From NCBI GenBank assembly GCA_039812705.1, contig JBDIBA010000002.1, forward strand, positions 1-64,000: a stretch of 64,000 nucleotides of DNA, given 5' to 3'. Below the pieces are notes generated by a model. The model had not been told where the DNA came from, did no database searches, and worked only from the letters and a program-made list of their open reading frames with translations. Each line of letters begins with the position of its first letter. Positions within the stretch are counted from its first letter, which is position 1. Source of the stretch: JBDIBA01 sp039812705 (GTDB lineage Bacteria > Actinomycetota > Acidimicrobiia > Acidimicrobiales > JBBSGY01). Shown here piece after piece: positions 52,959 through 61,050 of this stretch. Position numbers and translations under genes: made by a program.

Positions 52959-55516
52959 TGTTTCGCCTAACTCTTAAAAACTTGTTTGCGCGCAAGCTGC
53001 GCGCACTTAGCACTGCAACTGCGGTTCTTTTAGGTGTTGCATTCATTGTTGGTTCGCTTGGCCTCGGCAACATCATCAACAAGACGTTTGACTCTGTTTT
53101 TGACGGTGTGTACGAAGGCGTGGACGTCGTTGTGCGTGGCGAGGAAAAGACGATTGAGCTTTACGAAGGCTTTACCGAACGCCAATCGCTCGACACAGCT
53201 GTTGTTCAGCGAATCGAAGCGCTGCCCGAGGTCAAGCGTGTTGAGCGCAATTACGTAGTTTCAGCTCGACTCGTCGGATCCGACGGCAAAGTTGTCGGCG
53301 GTGGCGCCGGCCCTCCTGCTCTAGGTCGCAACTGGACAGACGAGATGAACCCTTTCAAGATTTCAGAGGGTCGCGTGCCTCAGTCCGATGACGAGTTCGT
53401 GGCCGATGCCGGAACCGTCGACATGGCAAATGCAAAGGTTGGGCAGACCTACACCATCCTGACCGACAAGGCTCCAATTCAGGCGAAGCTCGTCGGTGTT
53501 GTCAAGTTTGGTGATCTTGAAAGTGCGGGTGGCGAAAGTGACTTGTTGTTCACGACGGCCCGAGCCATTTCGCTCAATCAGGACGGCGACAAGCCTGCGG
53601 AGGTGACTATTGCTGCAAAGGACGCCGATGCATCCGACGCAGTGTTGCGAGACAAGGTTCGTACTGCAGCTGCCAACCCAGCGTTGTTGATTGAGACCGC
53701 CGCGAAGGTCGCAGAGGACGACAGCTCTGAATTGAAGAAGAACCTGTCGTTCATTTCAATGATTCCGCTTATCTTCGGAATCATCTCGGTTGTTGTTGCT
53801 GCATTCATCATCAACAACACCTTTGCCATTCTCTTGGCACAACGAACCCGTGAAATGGCGCTGTTGCGCGCGGTTGGTGCGCGTCGTCGTCAGGTGTTGG
53901 CTTCAGTTGTTTTCGAGTCGTTCATCATCGGACTCATCTCATCGGTCCTTGGCATCATCCTCGGACTCTTCGTTGCGAAAGGTCTCGCGGCGCTGTTGAA
54001 CAAGTTCGTGGCAGATTTCCCAAGTACTGGTTTGCCATTGACCGTGCAAATGGTGGTCGTCGGTCTACTCGTAGGTGTTCTGGTCACGATGTTGGCTGCG
54101 TTCTTGCCTGCGTGGAGGGCTTCTCGAGTCCCGCCGTTGGCTGCGTTGCGCGATGTCGCTGTCGACAAGACATCAAGTTCAATCGTGCGCGCCATCTTCG
54201 GTCTGCTGGCACTCGTGCTTGCGGTCGTAACCAGTGTCATGGCATTCAACGTCGAAGAACGCCAGATTGTTTGGGTTGGCTTGGGTTCGTTGTTCGCCGT
54301 CCTGGCCGCCTACATTCTCGGCCCCTTCTATGCGCGTTGGCTCGGGTCGGCACTTGGTTGGCTCCCGGCGGTTATTCGGGGCGTTCCAGGTTCCTTGGCG
54401 CGCAAGAACTCGGTGCGTAACCCTCGGCGTGCTGCATCAACTGCGTCGGCATTGTTGATCGGTGTGACTTTGGTCACTGCAACCTTTGTGTTTGTTTCGT
54501 CATTCGAGGCGTTCATCAAAAAGACAGTTGACCGTACGGTTAGCGGTGACTTTGTTCTCATGCAGATGACTGGCGAAGGAACATTTGACGGCGCAATTGC
54601 TGAGCAGTTGAAAGGCAAGAGCGAACTCAAGAGCGTCGTTGGATTTGGTGCGTTGGCTGTTCAGCTCAAGCTTCCTAACGGGTCCACCGCAAACTACCCA
54701 TACGCAACAGCAGTCGCCCCCGCAGATGCCGAGCGCTTGATGGAGATCAAGATGACGTCAGGAAAGTTCACGGACATCAACGGCAACGCATTTGGCGTCA
54801 CAAAGAAGGTTGCCGAAGATAAGGGCTTGAAGTTGGGCGACAGCATCCAAGTGTTGGACAACTCCGGAAGATCCGTAGCGATGAAGCTCGGCGCGATTTA
54901 CGACGGGACCGAACTCCTTGGTCCGATCACCTTGAACAAGGAGTTTGCAAAGACCGCGTTCGGTGTCGACCGGGACAACATGGTGTTGGTCGCAAAGAAG
55001 GACGACGTTTCGGTTCCTACTGCAACGGCGGCAATCGAATCCGTAACCGACCCGTACGTAGAGGTTCAGGTGCAGGACAAGGCTCAATTGCGCAAGGCAA
55101 TCACCAGCCAAGTAAACATCTTTTTGAATGTCATTCTTGGCTTGTTGTCATTGGCGATCATCATCGCGCTGTTTGGAATTGCCAACACTCTTGCGTTGGC
55201 AGTATTCGAACGTAAGCACGAAATTGGTTTGCTCCGCGCAGTTGGAATGTCACGCTCGCAAACTCGTTCGATGATTCGCTGGGAGGCCATTGTCATCTCC
55301 CTCATTGGAACGGTCGTCGGGTTGTTGCTCGGCGTATTGATCGGCTTGATGCTTGTGAGGTCTCTCAAGGACGAAGGCTTCACCGAGCTGTCAGTTCCTT
55401 ACATGTCGCTCTTGTGGGTGACCATCGGCGCAATGGTTGCGGGCTTTATTGCGGCGGTTCTGCCGGCTCGTCGTGCGGGCCGCACCGACGTGTTGCAAGC
55501 AATCGCGTCCGATTGA
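52958..55516 (+). CDS. FtsX-like ABC transporter permease
   Basis: 852 aa. An N-terminal helix (about 18-40) is followed by a first MacB-type outside domain, then an FtsX domain (about 265-390) with EMALLRAVGARRRQVLASV. A second outside domain leads to a second FtsX domain near the C-terminus (HEIGLLRAVGMSRSQTRSMI). This double layout is typical of actinobacterial permeases of unknown substrate. It is coupled to the ATPase gene upstream. Confidence 0.92.
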   Translation: MFRLTLKNLFARKLRALSTATAVLLGVAFIVGSLGLGNIINKTFDSVFDGVYEGVDVVVRGEEKTIELYEGFTERQSLDTAVVQRIEALPEVKRVERNYVVSARLVGSDGKVVGGGAGPPALGRNWTDEMNPFKISEGRVPQSDDEFVADAGTVDMANAKVGQTYTILTDKAPIQAKLVGVVKFGDLESAGGESDLLFTTARAISLNQDGDKPAEVTIAAKDADASDAVLRDKVRTAAANPALLIETAAKVAEDDSSELKKNLSFISMIPLIFGIISVVVAAFIINNTFAILLAQRTREMALLRAVGARRRQVLASVVFESFIIGLISSVLGIILGLFVAKGLAALLNKFVADFPSTGLPLTVQMVVVGLLVGVLVTMLAAFLPAWRASRVPPLAALRDVAVDKTSSSIVRAIFGLLALVLAVVTSVMAFNVEERQIVWVGLGSLFAVLAAYILGPFYARWLGSALGWLPAVIRGVPGSLARKNSVRNPRRAASTASALLIGVTLVTATFVFVSSFEAFIKKTVDRTVSGDFVLMQMTGEGTFDGAIAEQLKGKSELKSVVGFGALAVQLKLPNGSTANYPYATAVAPADAERLMEIKMTSGKFTDINGNAFGVTKKVAEDKGLKLGDSIQVLDNSGRSVAMKLGAIYDGTELLGPITLNKEFAKTAFGVDRDNMVLVAKKDDVSVPTATAAIESVTDPYVEVQVQDKAQLRKAITSQVNIFLNVILGLLSLAIIIALFGIANTLALAVFERKHEIGLLRAVGMSRSQTRSMIRWEAIVISLIGTVVGLLLGVLIGLMLVRSLKDEGFTELSVPYMSLLWVTIGAMVAGFIAAVLPARRAGRTDVLQAIASD

Positions 55517-55617
55517 TAGTTGGAAGTCGAGCTTTACCTGCAACCGGCCTCGGCTTACGCGGGTAAAGCTCACTTCCAGTGACTGCAGCTTGGTCTTTGA
55601 CTATGCTGCGGCGCGCT

Positions 55618-55689
55618 GCCCTCTTAGCTCAGTGGTAGAGCACCTCCATGGTAAGGAGGGGGTCCCGGGTTCAATCCCCGGAGAGGGCT
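55618..55689 (+). tRNA. tRNA-Thr (GGT)
   Basis: Acceptor GCCCTCT/AGAGGGC, anticodon stem CCTCC/GGAGG with loop ATGGTAA (anticodon GGT), T arm CCGGG-TTCAATC-CCCGG. CCA is not encoded. Confidence 0.95.
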
Positions 55690-55702
55690 CTCCGGTTTCG
55701 TC

Positions 55703-55864
55703 TGGCTGTGTTGGCTTTGTCCTTGCGGGCCATGTGTCCGCGGCGTCCGCGCCGGCCTTGCCAGACAAAACCGTTCCGGTCGTCCAACCCTGGCTGTGTT
55801 GGCTTTGTCCTTGCGGGCCATGTGTCCGCGGCGTCCGCGCCGGCCTTGCCAGACAAAACCGTTC
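55703..55864. repeat. Perfect 74-bp tandem direct repeat between tRNA genes
   Basis: 55703-55776 and 55791-55864 are identical over 74 bases, separated by 14 bases. Each copy begins TGGCTGTGTTGGC and ends GCCAGACAAAACCGTTC. The start and end are partly complementary (TCTGGC with GCCAGA in copy 1), and the interior is GC-rich with nested palindromes such as CCGCGG, so each copy can fold as an RNA hairpin. Confidence 0.95.
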
Positions 55865-55914
55865 TTCGCGTTCAACGTCGCGCGTCGACTAGATCGACTA
55901 GAAATAGTGGCCGC

Positions 55915-55988
55915 GGCGGCGTAGCTCAGTTGGTAAGAGCGCTCGGCTCATAATCGAGAGGTCGGCGGTTCGAGCCCGCCCGCCGCTA
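55915..55988 (+). tRNA. tRNA-Met (CAT), elongator type
   Basis: D arm GCTC, anticodon stem CTCGG/TCGAG with loop CTCATAA (anticodon CAT), T arm GGCGG-TTCGAGC-CCGCC. The stem lacks the three G-C pairs of initiator tRNA, so it is an elongator, or possibly tRNA-Ile2 if lysidine-modified. The first acceptor pair is a G-U. Confidence 0.88.
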
Positions 55989-56027
55989 CGCAGTAACTAT
56001 TAACGCCTCTAAGGGAGCAGAAAGACA

Positions 56028-57215
56028 ATGGCAAAGAAAGCCTTCGAGCGCACCAAGACGCACCTCAACGTTGGAACCATGGGTCACATTGACCACGGCA
56101 AGACAACTCTGACTGCTGCAATCACCAAGGTGCTGCACGACAAGGTTCCTGGTAACGACTTCACCGACTTTGCCAACATCGACAAAGCTCCTGAAGAGCG
56201 TCAACGAGGCATCACAATCTCAATTGCTCACGTTGAATACCAGACAGAGAACCGCCACTATGCACACGTCGACATGCCTGGTCACGCCGACTACGTGAAG
56301 AACATGATCACCGGTGCTGCTCAAGTAGACGGTGCCATCTTGGTTGTTAGTGCAGCAGACGGTCCTATGCCTCAGACAAGAGAACACGTTCTTCTTGCTC
56401 GCCAGGTTGGTGTTCCATACATCGTTGTCGCTCTCAACAAAGCAGACATGGTCGACGACGAAGAACTCCTTGACCTAGTCGAACTAGAAGTTCGTGAACT
56501 TCTCAACGAAAACGAGTTCCCTGGAGACGACACTCCAATTACTCGTGTATCTGCTCTTAAGGCTCTCGAAGGAGACGAAGAGTGGGCAAACAAGATCATG
56601 GAACTCATGACAAGTGTTGACGAGTACATCCCAGAACCATCTCGTGACACAGACAACCCATTCAGAATGCCTATCGAAGACGTCTTCACCATTCAGGGTC
56701 GTGGAACCGTTGTAACCGGTGCCATTGAACAAGGCGTTGTCAAGACAGGTGACGAAATCGAAATCGTTGGTCTTCGCAACACCCAAAAGACCACCTGCAC
56801 CGGTGTTGAAATGTTCCGCAAGAGCCTCGACGAAGGTCGTGCTGGAGAAAACGTTGGTGTTCTCCTTCGTGGAACCAAGAAAGACGAAGTTGAACGAGGA
56901 CAAGTTCTCTGCAAGCCAGGAAGCATTACTCCTCACACAGACTTCCAAGCTCAGGTCTATGTCCTAAGCAAGGAAGAAGGAGGCCGTCACAAGCCTTTCT
57001 TCAACAACTACCGCCCTCAGTTCTACTTCCGCACAACTGACGTCACCGGAATGATCAAGCTTCCAGAAGGAACAGAAATGGTCATGCCTGGCGACAACAT
57101 CGAAATGACAGTTGAGCTCGGCAAGCCAATTGCCATGGAAGAAGGCCTCCGCTTCGCTATCCGCGAAGGTGGCCGCACTGTTGGTGCTGGTCGAGTCACC
57201 AAGATCATCAAGTAA
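56028..57215 (+). CDS. tuf: Elongation factor Tu
   Basis: 395 aa GTPase that brings aminoacyl-tRNA to the ribosome. G1 GHIDHGKTT, switch II DMPGHADYVKNMITG and G4 NKADMVDDEE are present; Asp replaces Cys or another residue at DMPGH in some lineages, so this is not unusual. Domains 2 and 3 follow from about residue 205. Codon choice differs by eye from neighbouring genes: more CCT/CCA, GAA, AGA and CGA codons. It sits 39 bp after tRNA-Met, in the conserved tRNA-tuf-rpmG-tRNA-Trp-secE-nusG order. Confidence 0.97.
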   Translation: MAKKAFERTKTHLNVGTMGHIDHGKTTLTAAITKVLHDKVPGNDFTDFANIDKAPEERQRGITISIAHVEYQTENRHYAHVDMPGHADYVKNMITGAAQVDGAILVVSAADGPMPQTREHVLLARQVGVPYIVVALNKADMVDDEELLDLVELEVRELLNENEFPGDDTPITRVSALKALEGDEEWANKIMELMTSVDEYIPEPSRDTDNPFRMPIEDVFTIQGRGTVVTGAIEQGVVKTGDEIEIVGLRNTQKTTCTGVEMFRKSLDEGRAGENVGVLLRGTKKDEVERGQVLCKPGSITPHTDFQAQVYVLSKEEGGRHKPFFNNYRPQFYFRTTDVTGMIKLPEGTEMVMPGDNIEMTVELGKPIAMEEGLRFAIREGGRTVGAGRVTKIIK

Positions 57216-57222
57216 TGCGGCT

Positions 57223-57318
57223 CAAGACACTTAATCCTCGCGCCCGGCCCTCGGCAGTCGGAGCCCCTGTCGGGTCTCCTCCTCTCGGGCCGATCGGCGC
57301 AGCGGATGAAGTGTCTTG
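57223..57318. repeat. Large inverted repeat / structured 3' region after tuf
   Basis: CAAGACACTT (57223-57232) and AAGTGTCTTG (57309-57318) are perfect 10-bp inverted arms enclosing 76 GC-rich bases that contain further pairing (for example CTCGGCAGTCGGAG). It may be the tuf terminator or a structured RNA. The rest of the 455-bp gap up to rpmG (57319-57670) holds only a small inverted repeat (CTTGCAG 57485, CTGCAAG 57515); I see no convincing gene there. Confidence 0.6.
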
Positions 57319-57670
57319 GCCTTAGCATTTAAGAGCGCTTGGCCCCAGGTCTGGTTTCGCTCGAATAGGGCTTGGCACTTCGTGTTCAGGTCCAGGCGTT
57401 TGTTGTTTCAGGGCCTTTTCGTCGTGTCTTGACCTTTCATACGCCGAAAGATCAGGGCGCATCCGTGTTTTGGCGGCGAGAATCTTGCAGGAAACGCCCC
57501 AAAAGCTCGCCGTTCTGCAAGAAAAACCGATACCGAAGCCCGCCGAAGCCCGCGAAACCCGCGGTAAGTCGTGCCGGACGAGAGAGACGGGCGCGAACGC
57601 GTGGGACGGCGAATCGCTGTAGAGTCTTGGCCCAAGGTCTCGTGGTTGGAAATTTCGCAGGAGAGAAGCA

Positions 57671-57835
57671 ATGGCAAAGAACGAAAAGCGCATCAACGTC
57701 ACACTCGCGTGTGAACAATGCAAGCGACGTAACTACATCACCAAGAAGAACAAGATCAACGATCGCGAACGCATCGAAATGAAGAAGTTCTGCAAGTGGG
57801 ACCGCGCACACACCATGCACAAGGAAACGCGCTGA
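57671..57835 (+). CDS. rpmG: 50S ribosomal protein L33
   Basis: 54 aa. Start MAKNEKRINVTLACEQC, with NYITKKNKINDRERIEMKKF and a C-terminus HTMHKETR identical in layout to bacterial L33. The zinc-type ligands read CxxC ... CxxD; Asp in the last place is also found in other L33 proteins. GGAGAG lies six bases before the ATG. Confidence 0.93.
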   Translation: MAKNEKRINVTLACEQCKRRNYITKKNKINDRERIEMKKFCKWDRAHTMHKETR

Positions 57836-58296
57836 GCACTTCCTTCCAGCCTGCACCTACACGCGAACGCCCGCTCGCCCCGGCCCCATTGCCGGTGTTG
57901 GCGGGTGTTTTTGTTGCATCTCTGCCCGCGTCTCTGCTCATTTCTGAAGCACTCGACAACGATTGGCTGCGGATATTTCTGTTCCTTGGTCTGATGGGGG
58001 CTTGCGCAGTAGCCCTCAACAAGGCTGGGCGCCAAGCCGCCGAACAAGATCCTCACCCGCTGTGGTTTGATCAGCGGCTCCCAACCGAAAAGTCCTTTCT
58101 GCGAGTCGCGCTCATCAGCCTCACCTTGATTGCCATCACCGTGACGGCAATCGTCACGGCAAAGCCGGATTCCTTCGGGTCGCCGTTTCCATACATGGCT
58201 GCGGCATCGTTCCTTTACCTCGTCGTTCCTCAGCTCATTGCACGCGATGTGCGGCGCAAGTACGACCGCCGACAGTCCTCGCACCACGTTCCGTAA
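57796..58296 (+). CDS. Small integral membrane protein, start uncertain
   Basis: Up to 166 aa of unknown function. Four hydrophobic helices: VLAGVFVASLPASLLI, IFLFLGLMGACAVAL, ALISLTLIAITVTAIV and MAAASFLYLVVPQL, ending in a basic tail. No ATG or GTG with a Shine-Dalgarno is visible after rpmG; GTG 57796 overlaps rpmG by 40 bases, and the coding part may begin nearer 57832-57890. It lies just before the ECF sigma gene. Confidence 0.6.
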   Translation: MGPRTHHAQGNALSTSFQPAPTRERPLAPAPLPVLAGVFVASLPASLLISEALDNDWLRIFLFLGLMGACAVALNKAGRQAAEQDPHPLWFDQRLPTEKSFLRVALISLTLIAITVTAIVTAKPDSFGSPFPYMAAASFLYLVVPQLIARDVRRKYDRRQSSHHVP

Positions 58297-58308
58297 CCTT
58301 TTTCTGTC

Positions 58309-58926
58309 GTGTGGGGTCGTAATAGCGGTCAGACGAACCAGATCGATGAGCTGGCAAAGCGGGCGTCGAAGGGCGACCGCAAAGCTTTCGACGAACTGGT
58401 CAGGCTGACGTATTCCGACGCTTTCACACTGGCCATGAGACTCACCAACAACACCGAAGACGCAGCCGACGCAACCCAAGAGGCATACGTCCGCATTCAA
58501 CGCTCCATAACCAAGTTTCGGGGCGACTCCGCATTCGGGACTTGGATGTACAGAGTGGTCGCGAATTGCGCCGCTAACCAGTTGGCTCGGCGCAACAAGC
58601 ACAGTCATGACGAACTGGATGCCCACGATGTGGTCGACGTTCGTTCGACGACCGCCACACAGCAGCCGTTGTCGGTTGATCGAGACCAACTTGCCGAAGC
58701 GCTTAAGGAGTTGCCAGACCCGCTGCGCGCAGTGATTGTCCTGCGTGACTTGTACGACATGACACACCGAGACATTGCAGTCGAGCTCGGAATCAACGAA
58801 GCAACCGCAAAAGTGCGACTACATCGTGCAAGGAAAAGCCTCGCCGCCAAGCTGTCCAAGCTTCGCGATCCTGTCGATTCAGACGTCGGGTCAAGTGAAG
58901 AACGAAAGGAGCAGGGCCATGTTTAG
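58309..58926 (+). CDS. ECF-type RNA polymerase sigma factor
   Basis: 205 aa. Region 2 (about 20-90) includes DELVRLTYSDAFTLAMRLT, DAADATQEAYVRI and FGTWMYRVVANCA, for -10 melting. Region 4 (about 125-185) has LPDPLRAVIVLRDLYDMTH and the helix-turn-helix AVELGINEATAKVRLHRAR for -35 binding. GTG 58309 is the likely start. The next gene encodes its zinc-type anti-sigma factor and overlaps by 8 bp, so the sigma is kept inactive until a signal arrives. Confidence 0.9.
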   Translation: MWGRNSGQTNQIDELAKRASKGDRKAFDELVRLTYSDAFTLAMRLTNNTEDAADATQEAYVRIQRSITKFRGDSAFGTWMYRVVANCAANQLARRNKHSHDELDAHDVVDVRSTTATQQPLSVDRDQLAEALKELPDPLRAVIVLRDLYDMTHRDIAVELGINEATAKVRLHRARKSLAAKLSKLRDPVDSDVGSSEERKEQGHV

Positions 58927-59287
58927 GGGTTCCCACGCTCGCGTTCAAGATGCATTGGCGCTGTTGGTCGACGGTTCCGTGCAGCCAAGACCCAGAGACC
59001 AGCGTCACTTGGCGAGATGCTCGACGTGTCGAAATCAGCTGGCGTATTTCGAAGCAATCCGCACGGCGGCAGGGGAGCTGCAAACCCGTCAGCTGCAGCC
59101 ACCCGTTGGCCTGCTTTCAGAGGTCATGCGTTCGCTCGATGAAAACGGTGTGAGAAGCCAGCGAACAAAGCCATTTGGTGTAGCAGCAGCACTCGGTGGG
59201 ACTGTGCTGGCGGCCTGTGGCCTGGTCATTTTTGGAAAGAACCGCAATGCAATGTGCGCCATGACAACGCGCTGGCGTCCTTCTTGA
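58919..59287 (+). CDS. Anti-sigma factor, zf-HC2 (ZAS) type
   Basis: 122 aa. HLARCSTC gives the HxxxCxxC zinc motif (H30, C34, C37) of zinc-binding anti-sigma factors. One transmembrane helix (FGVAAALGGTVLAACGLVIF) and a short outside tail with one more Cys follow. It should hold the ECF sigma at the membrane and release it on a redox or envelope signal. ATG 58919 has AAAGGAG eight bases upstream, inside the sigma gene. Confidence 0.88.
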   Translation: MFRGSHARVQDALALLVDGSVQPRPRDQRHLARCSTCRNQLAYFEAIRTAAGELQTRQLQPPVGLLSEVMRSLDENGVRSQRTKPFGVAAALGGTVLAACGLVIFGKNRNAMCAMTTRWRPS

Positions 59288-59383
59288 CGCTGCATTGGAT
59301 GCACGGTCAACGCAACGAGCAGGCCGATGCTCGACCCGCGCACCATTGCCAATGCTACGGTTGGCGCGCGTTAGCCCCTAAAT

Positions 59384-59456
59384 AGGGCAGTAGCTCAATT
59401 GGCAGAGCACTGGTCTCCAAAACCAGCGGTTGGGGGTTCGAGTCCCTCCTGCCCTG
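59384..59456 (+). tRNA. tRNA-Trp (CCA)
   Basis: Acceptor AGGGCAG/CTGCCCT, anticodon stem CTGGT/ACCAG with loop CTCCAAA (anticodon CCA), discriminator G. It sits upstream of secE as in many bacteria. CCA end is not encoded. Confidence 0.95.
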
Positions 59457-59499
59457 CTCAACCGTTGGCACGTGTAGTAGCGAACGAGCAGAGGTCAAA

Positions 59500-59772
59500 G
59501 TGTCCCAATACAACGTCGATAGTCATTTACTCCGCTCGCAAGACGTGAGTGACGAACGCCCCGGCCGCAGAGACCCGAATGTCCAAGAGCGCCGATCCTT
59601 CATTAAGTACCTGCAATCCATTTGGCCAGAGCTCAAGAAAGTTCGTTGGCCATCGCGCAAGGAAACCTTCAACTACTCCCTCGTCGTGCTTTTGACGTTG
59701 CTCCTGATGTTGGGGATTATCCTGTTGCTCGACAGCGCGTTCTCCAAGGGCGCAATCTTCTTCTTCAAGTAG
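59500..59772 (+). CDS. secE: Preprotein translocase subunit SecE
   Basis: 90 aa. FIKYLQSIWPELKKVRWPSR is the amphipathic surface helix and signature; ETFNYSLVVLLTLLLMLGII is the single transmembrane helix that clamps SecY. An N-terminal extension of about 25 residues is non-conserved. GTG 59500 has AGAGG upstream. Confidence 0.94.
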   Translation: MSQYNVDSHLLRSQDVSDERPGRRDPNVQERRSFIKYLQSIWPELKKVRWPSRKETFNYSLVVLLTLLLMLGIILLLDSAFSKGAIFFFK

Positions 59773-59785
59773 GCAATTCATATTC

Positions 59786-60481
59786 ATGAGTGACATTTCT
59801 CCAACCGATTCCGAAACCCAGGTAGACCAGGAAACCGCCGTCGATACCGATGCGCCGGTTGAGGTACTTGAGGTTGAAGAGGCACCGGCTCCAAAGAAAA
59901 AGGCGCAGAGCCCTTACGACCGACCCGGTCAGTGGTACGTCGTGCACACATATGCCGGCTACGAGCAGAAGGTGCGCGGCAACCTAGAGAACCGCATTGC
60001 ATCCATGAACATGGAAGACCAGATTTTCGAGACGGTCATTCCAATGGAAGACGTCACAGAGTTCAAGAATGGCAAGAAGGTCACCGTCTCCAAGAAGGTG
60101 TTCCCTGGCTATCTGATGGTCCGCATGATCCTCGATGACGACTCGTGGGCAGTTGTGCGCAACACCCCAGCCGTTACGGGCTTCGTCGGCACGGGTGCCA
60201 CCCCAACGCCGCTTTCGCGTAAGGAAGTCGAGAACATTCTTCGCGTCGAAGAAGAAGAGGGCGAGGAAACCCAGGCCGCGTCGGCGCAGCCCAAGCGCAG
60301 CCGTCCGCAGCTCGAGTACGAGCTCGGCGAAAGCGTTCGGGTCAAAGAAGGTCCGTTCGCAGACTTTTCAGGCGAAATTTCTGAAATCAACGAAGACCAG
60401 CTCAAAGTCAAGGTCTTGGTCAACATTTTCGGTCGCGAAACCCCGGTTGAACTCGAGTTCAGCCAAGTCGCGAAACTTTAA
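59786..60481 (+). CDS. nusG: Transcription termination/antitermination protein NusG
   Basis: 231 aa. An acidic N-terminal tail (1-45) precedes the NGN domain (WYVVHTYAGYEQKVRGNLEN, VFPGYLMVRMI, NTPAVTGFVG). The C-terminal KOW domain (GESVRVKEGPFADFSG) is typical. Couples RNA polymerase to ribosome or Rho. The acidic extension is common in Actinomycetota. Confidence 0.95.
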   Translation: MSDISPTDSETQVDQETAVDTDAPVEVLEVEEAPAPKKKAQSPYDRPGQWYVVHTYAGYEQKVRGNLENRIASMNMEDQIFETVIPMEDVTEFKNGKKVTVSKKVFPGYLMVRMILDDDSWAVVRNTPAVTGFVGTGATPTPLSRKEVENILRVEEEEGEETQAASAQPKRSRPQLEYELGESVRVKEGPFADFSGEISEINEDQLKVKVLVNIFGRETPVELEFSQVAKL

Positions 60482-60529
60482 GGCAGTTTTCCGGCCTATC
60501 ATCGGCCGTCCGCAATTCGAGGAACTCTC

Positions 60530-60958
60530 ATGGCAAAGAAGCGCGTAACCGCGATCGTGAAAATTCAGCTCCCTGCAGGCGCAGCAACCCCAGCGCCTCC
60601 AGTTGGTACGGCACTTGGTCCACACGGTGTGCAGACCATGGCGTTTTGTCAGCAGTACAACGCGGCCACAGAAAACCAACGTGGCCAGGTCGTCCCTGTC
60701 GAAATCACCATTTACGACGACCGTTCGTTTACGTTCGTCCTCAAGACGCCTCCAACCACAAAGCTCATCCTCACGGCTGCAAAGCTGCAAAAGGGTGCAA
60801 CCGCGGTTGGCAAGGAAACCGCTGGCTCCATCACCGATGCTCAACTCACCGAGATTGCGCAGATGAAGATGCCAGACCTCAACGCCTTGGACATCGACGC
60901 GGCTAAGGCTCAGGTTGCCGGCACCGCGCGCAGCATGGGCATCAAGGTCGACGGCTAA
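60530..60958 (+). CDS. rplK: 50S ribosomal protein L11
   Basis: 142 aa. IVKIQLPAGAATPAPPVGTA and LGPHGV at the start, and KTPPTTKLIL plus the RNA-binding C-terminus (MPDLNA, RSMGIKVDG) are standard. Binds the GTPase centre of 23S rRNA. ATG follows GAGGAAC by five bases. Confidence 0.97.
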   Translation: MAKKRVTAIVKIQLPAGAATPAPPVGTALGPHGVQTMAFCQQYNAATENQRGQVVPVEITIYDDRSFTFVLKTPPTTKLILTAAKLQKGATAVGKETAGSITDAQLTEIAQMKMPDLNALDIDAAKAQVAGTARSMGIKVDG

Positions 60959-61050
60959 CAGTCGCAAATCACGCAATCCAAAACTGACCGGCAGGGGAGC
61001 ACCTCGCCCCGGGTCATCACAAACATTTGAGGGACCGAAAGGGAAACAAC

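Noticed and set aside
55624..55953. Short frames across the 74-bp repeats and tRNAs
   Set aside because: They run through tRNA genes and their composition comes from the repeat DNA.
57322..57723. Minus-strand frames in the tuf-rpmG gap
   Set aside because: No ribosome site or family sequence, and they overlap rpmG on the opposite strand.
57671..57835. Missing fourth zinc cysteine in L33
   Set aside because: Asp at that place is seen in other bacterial L33 proteins of the same type, so it is not unusual.
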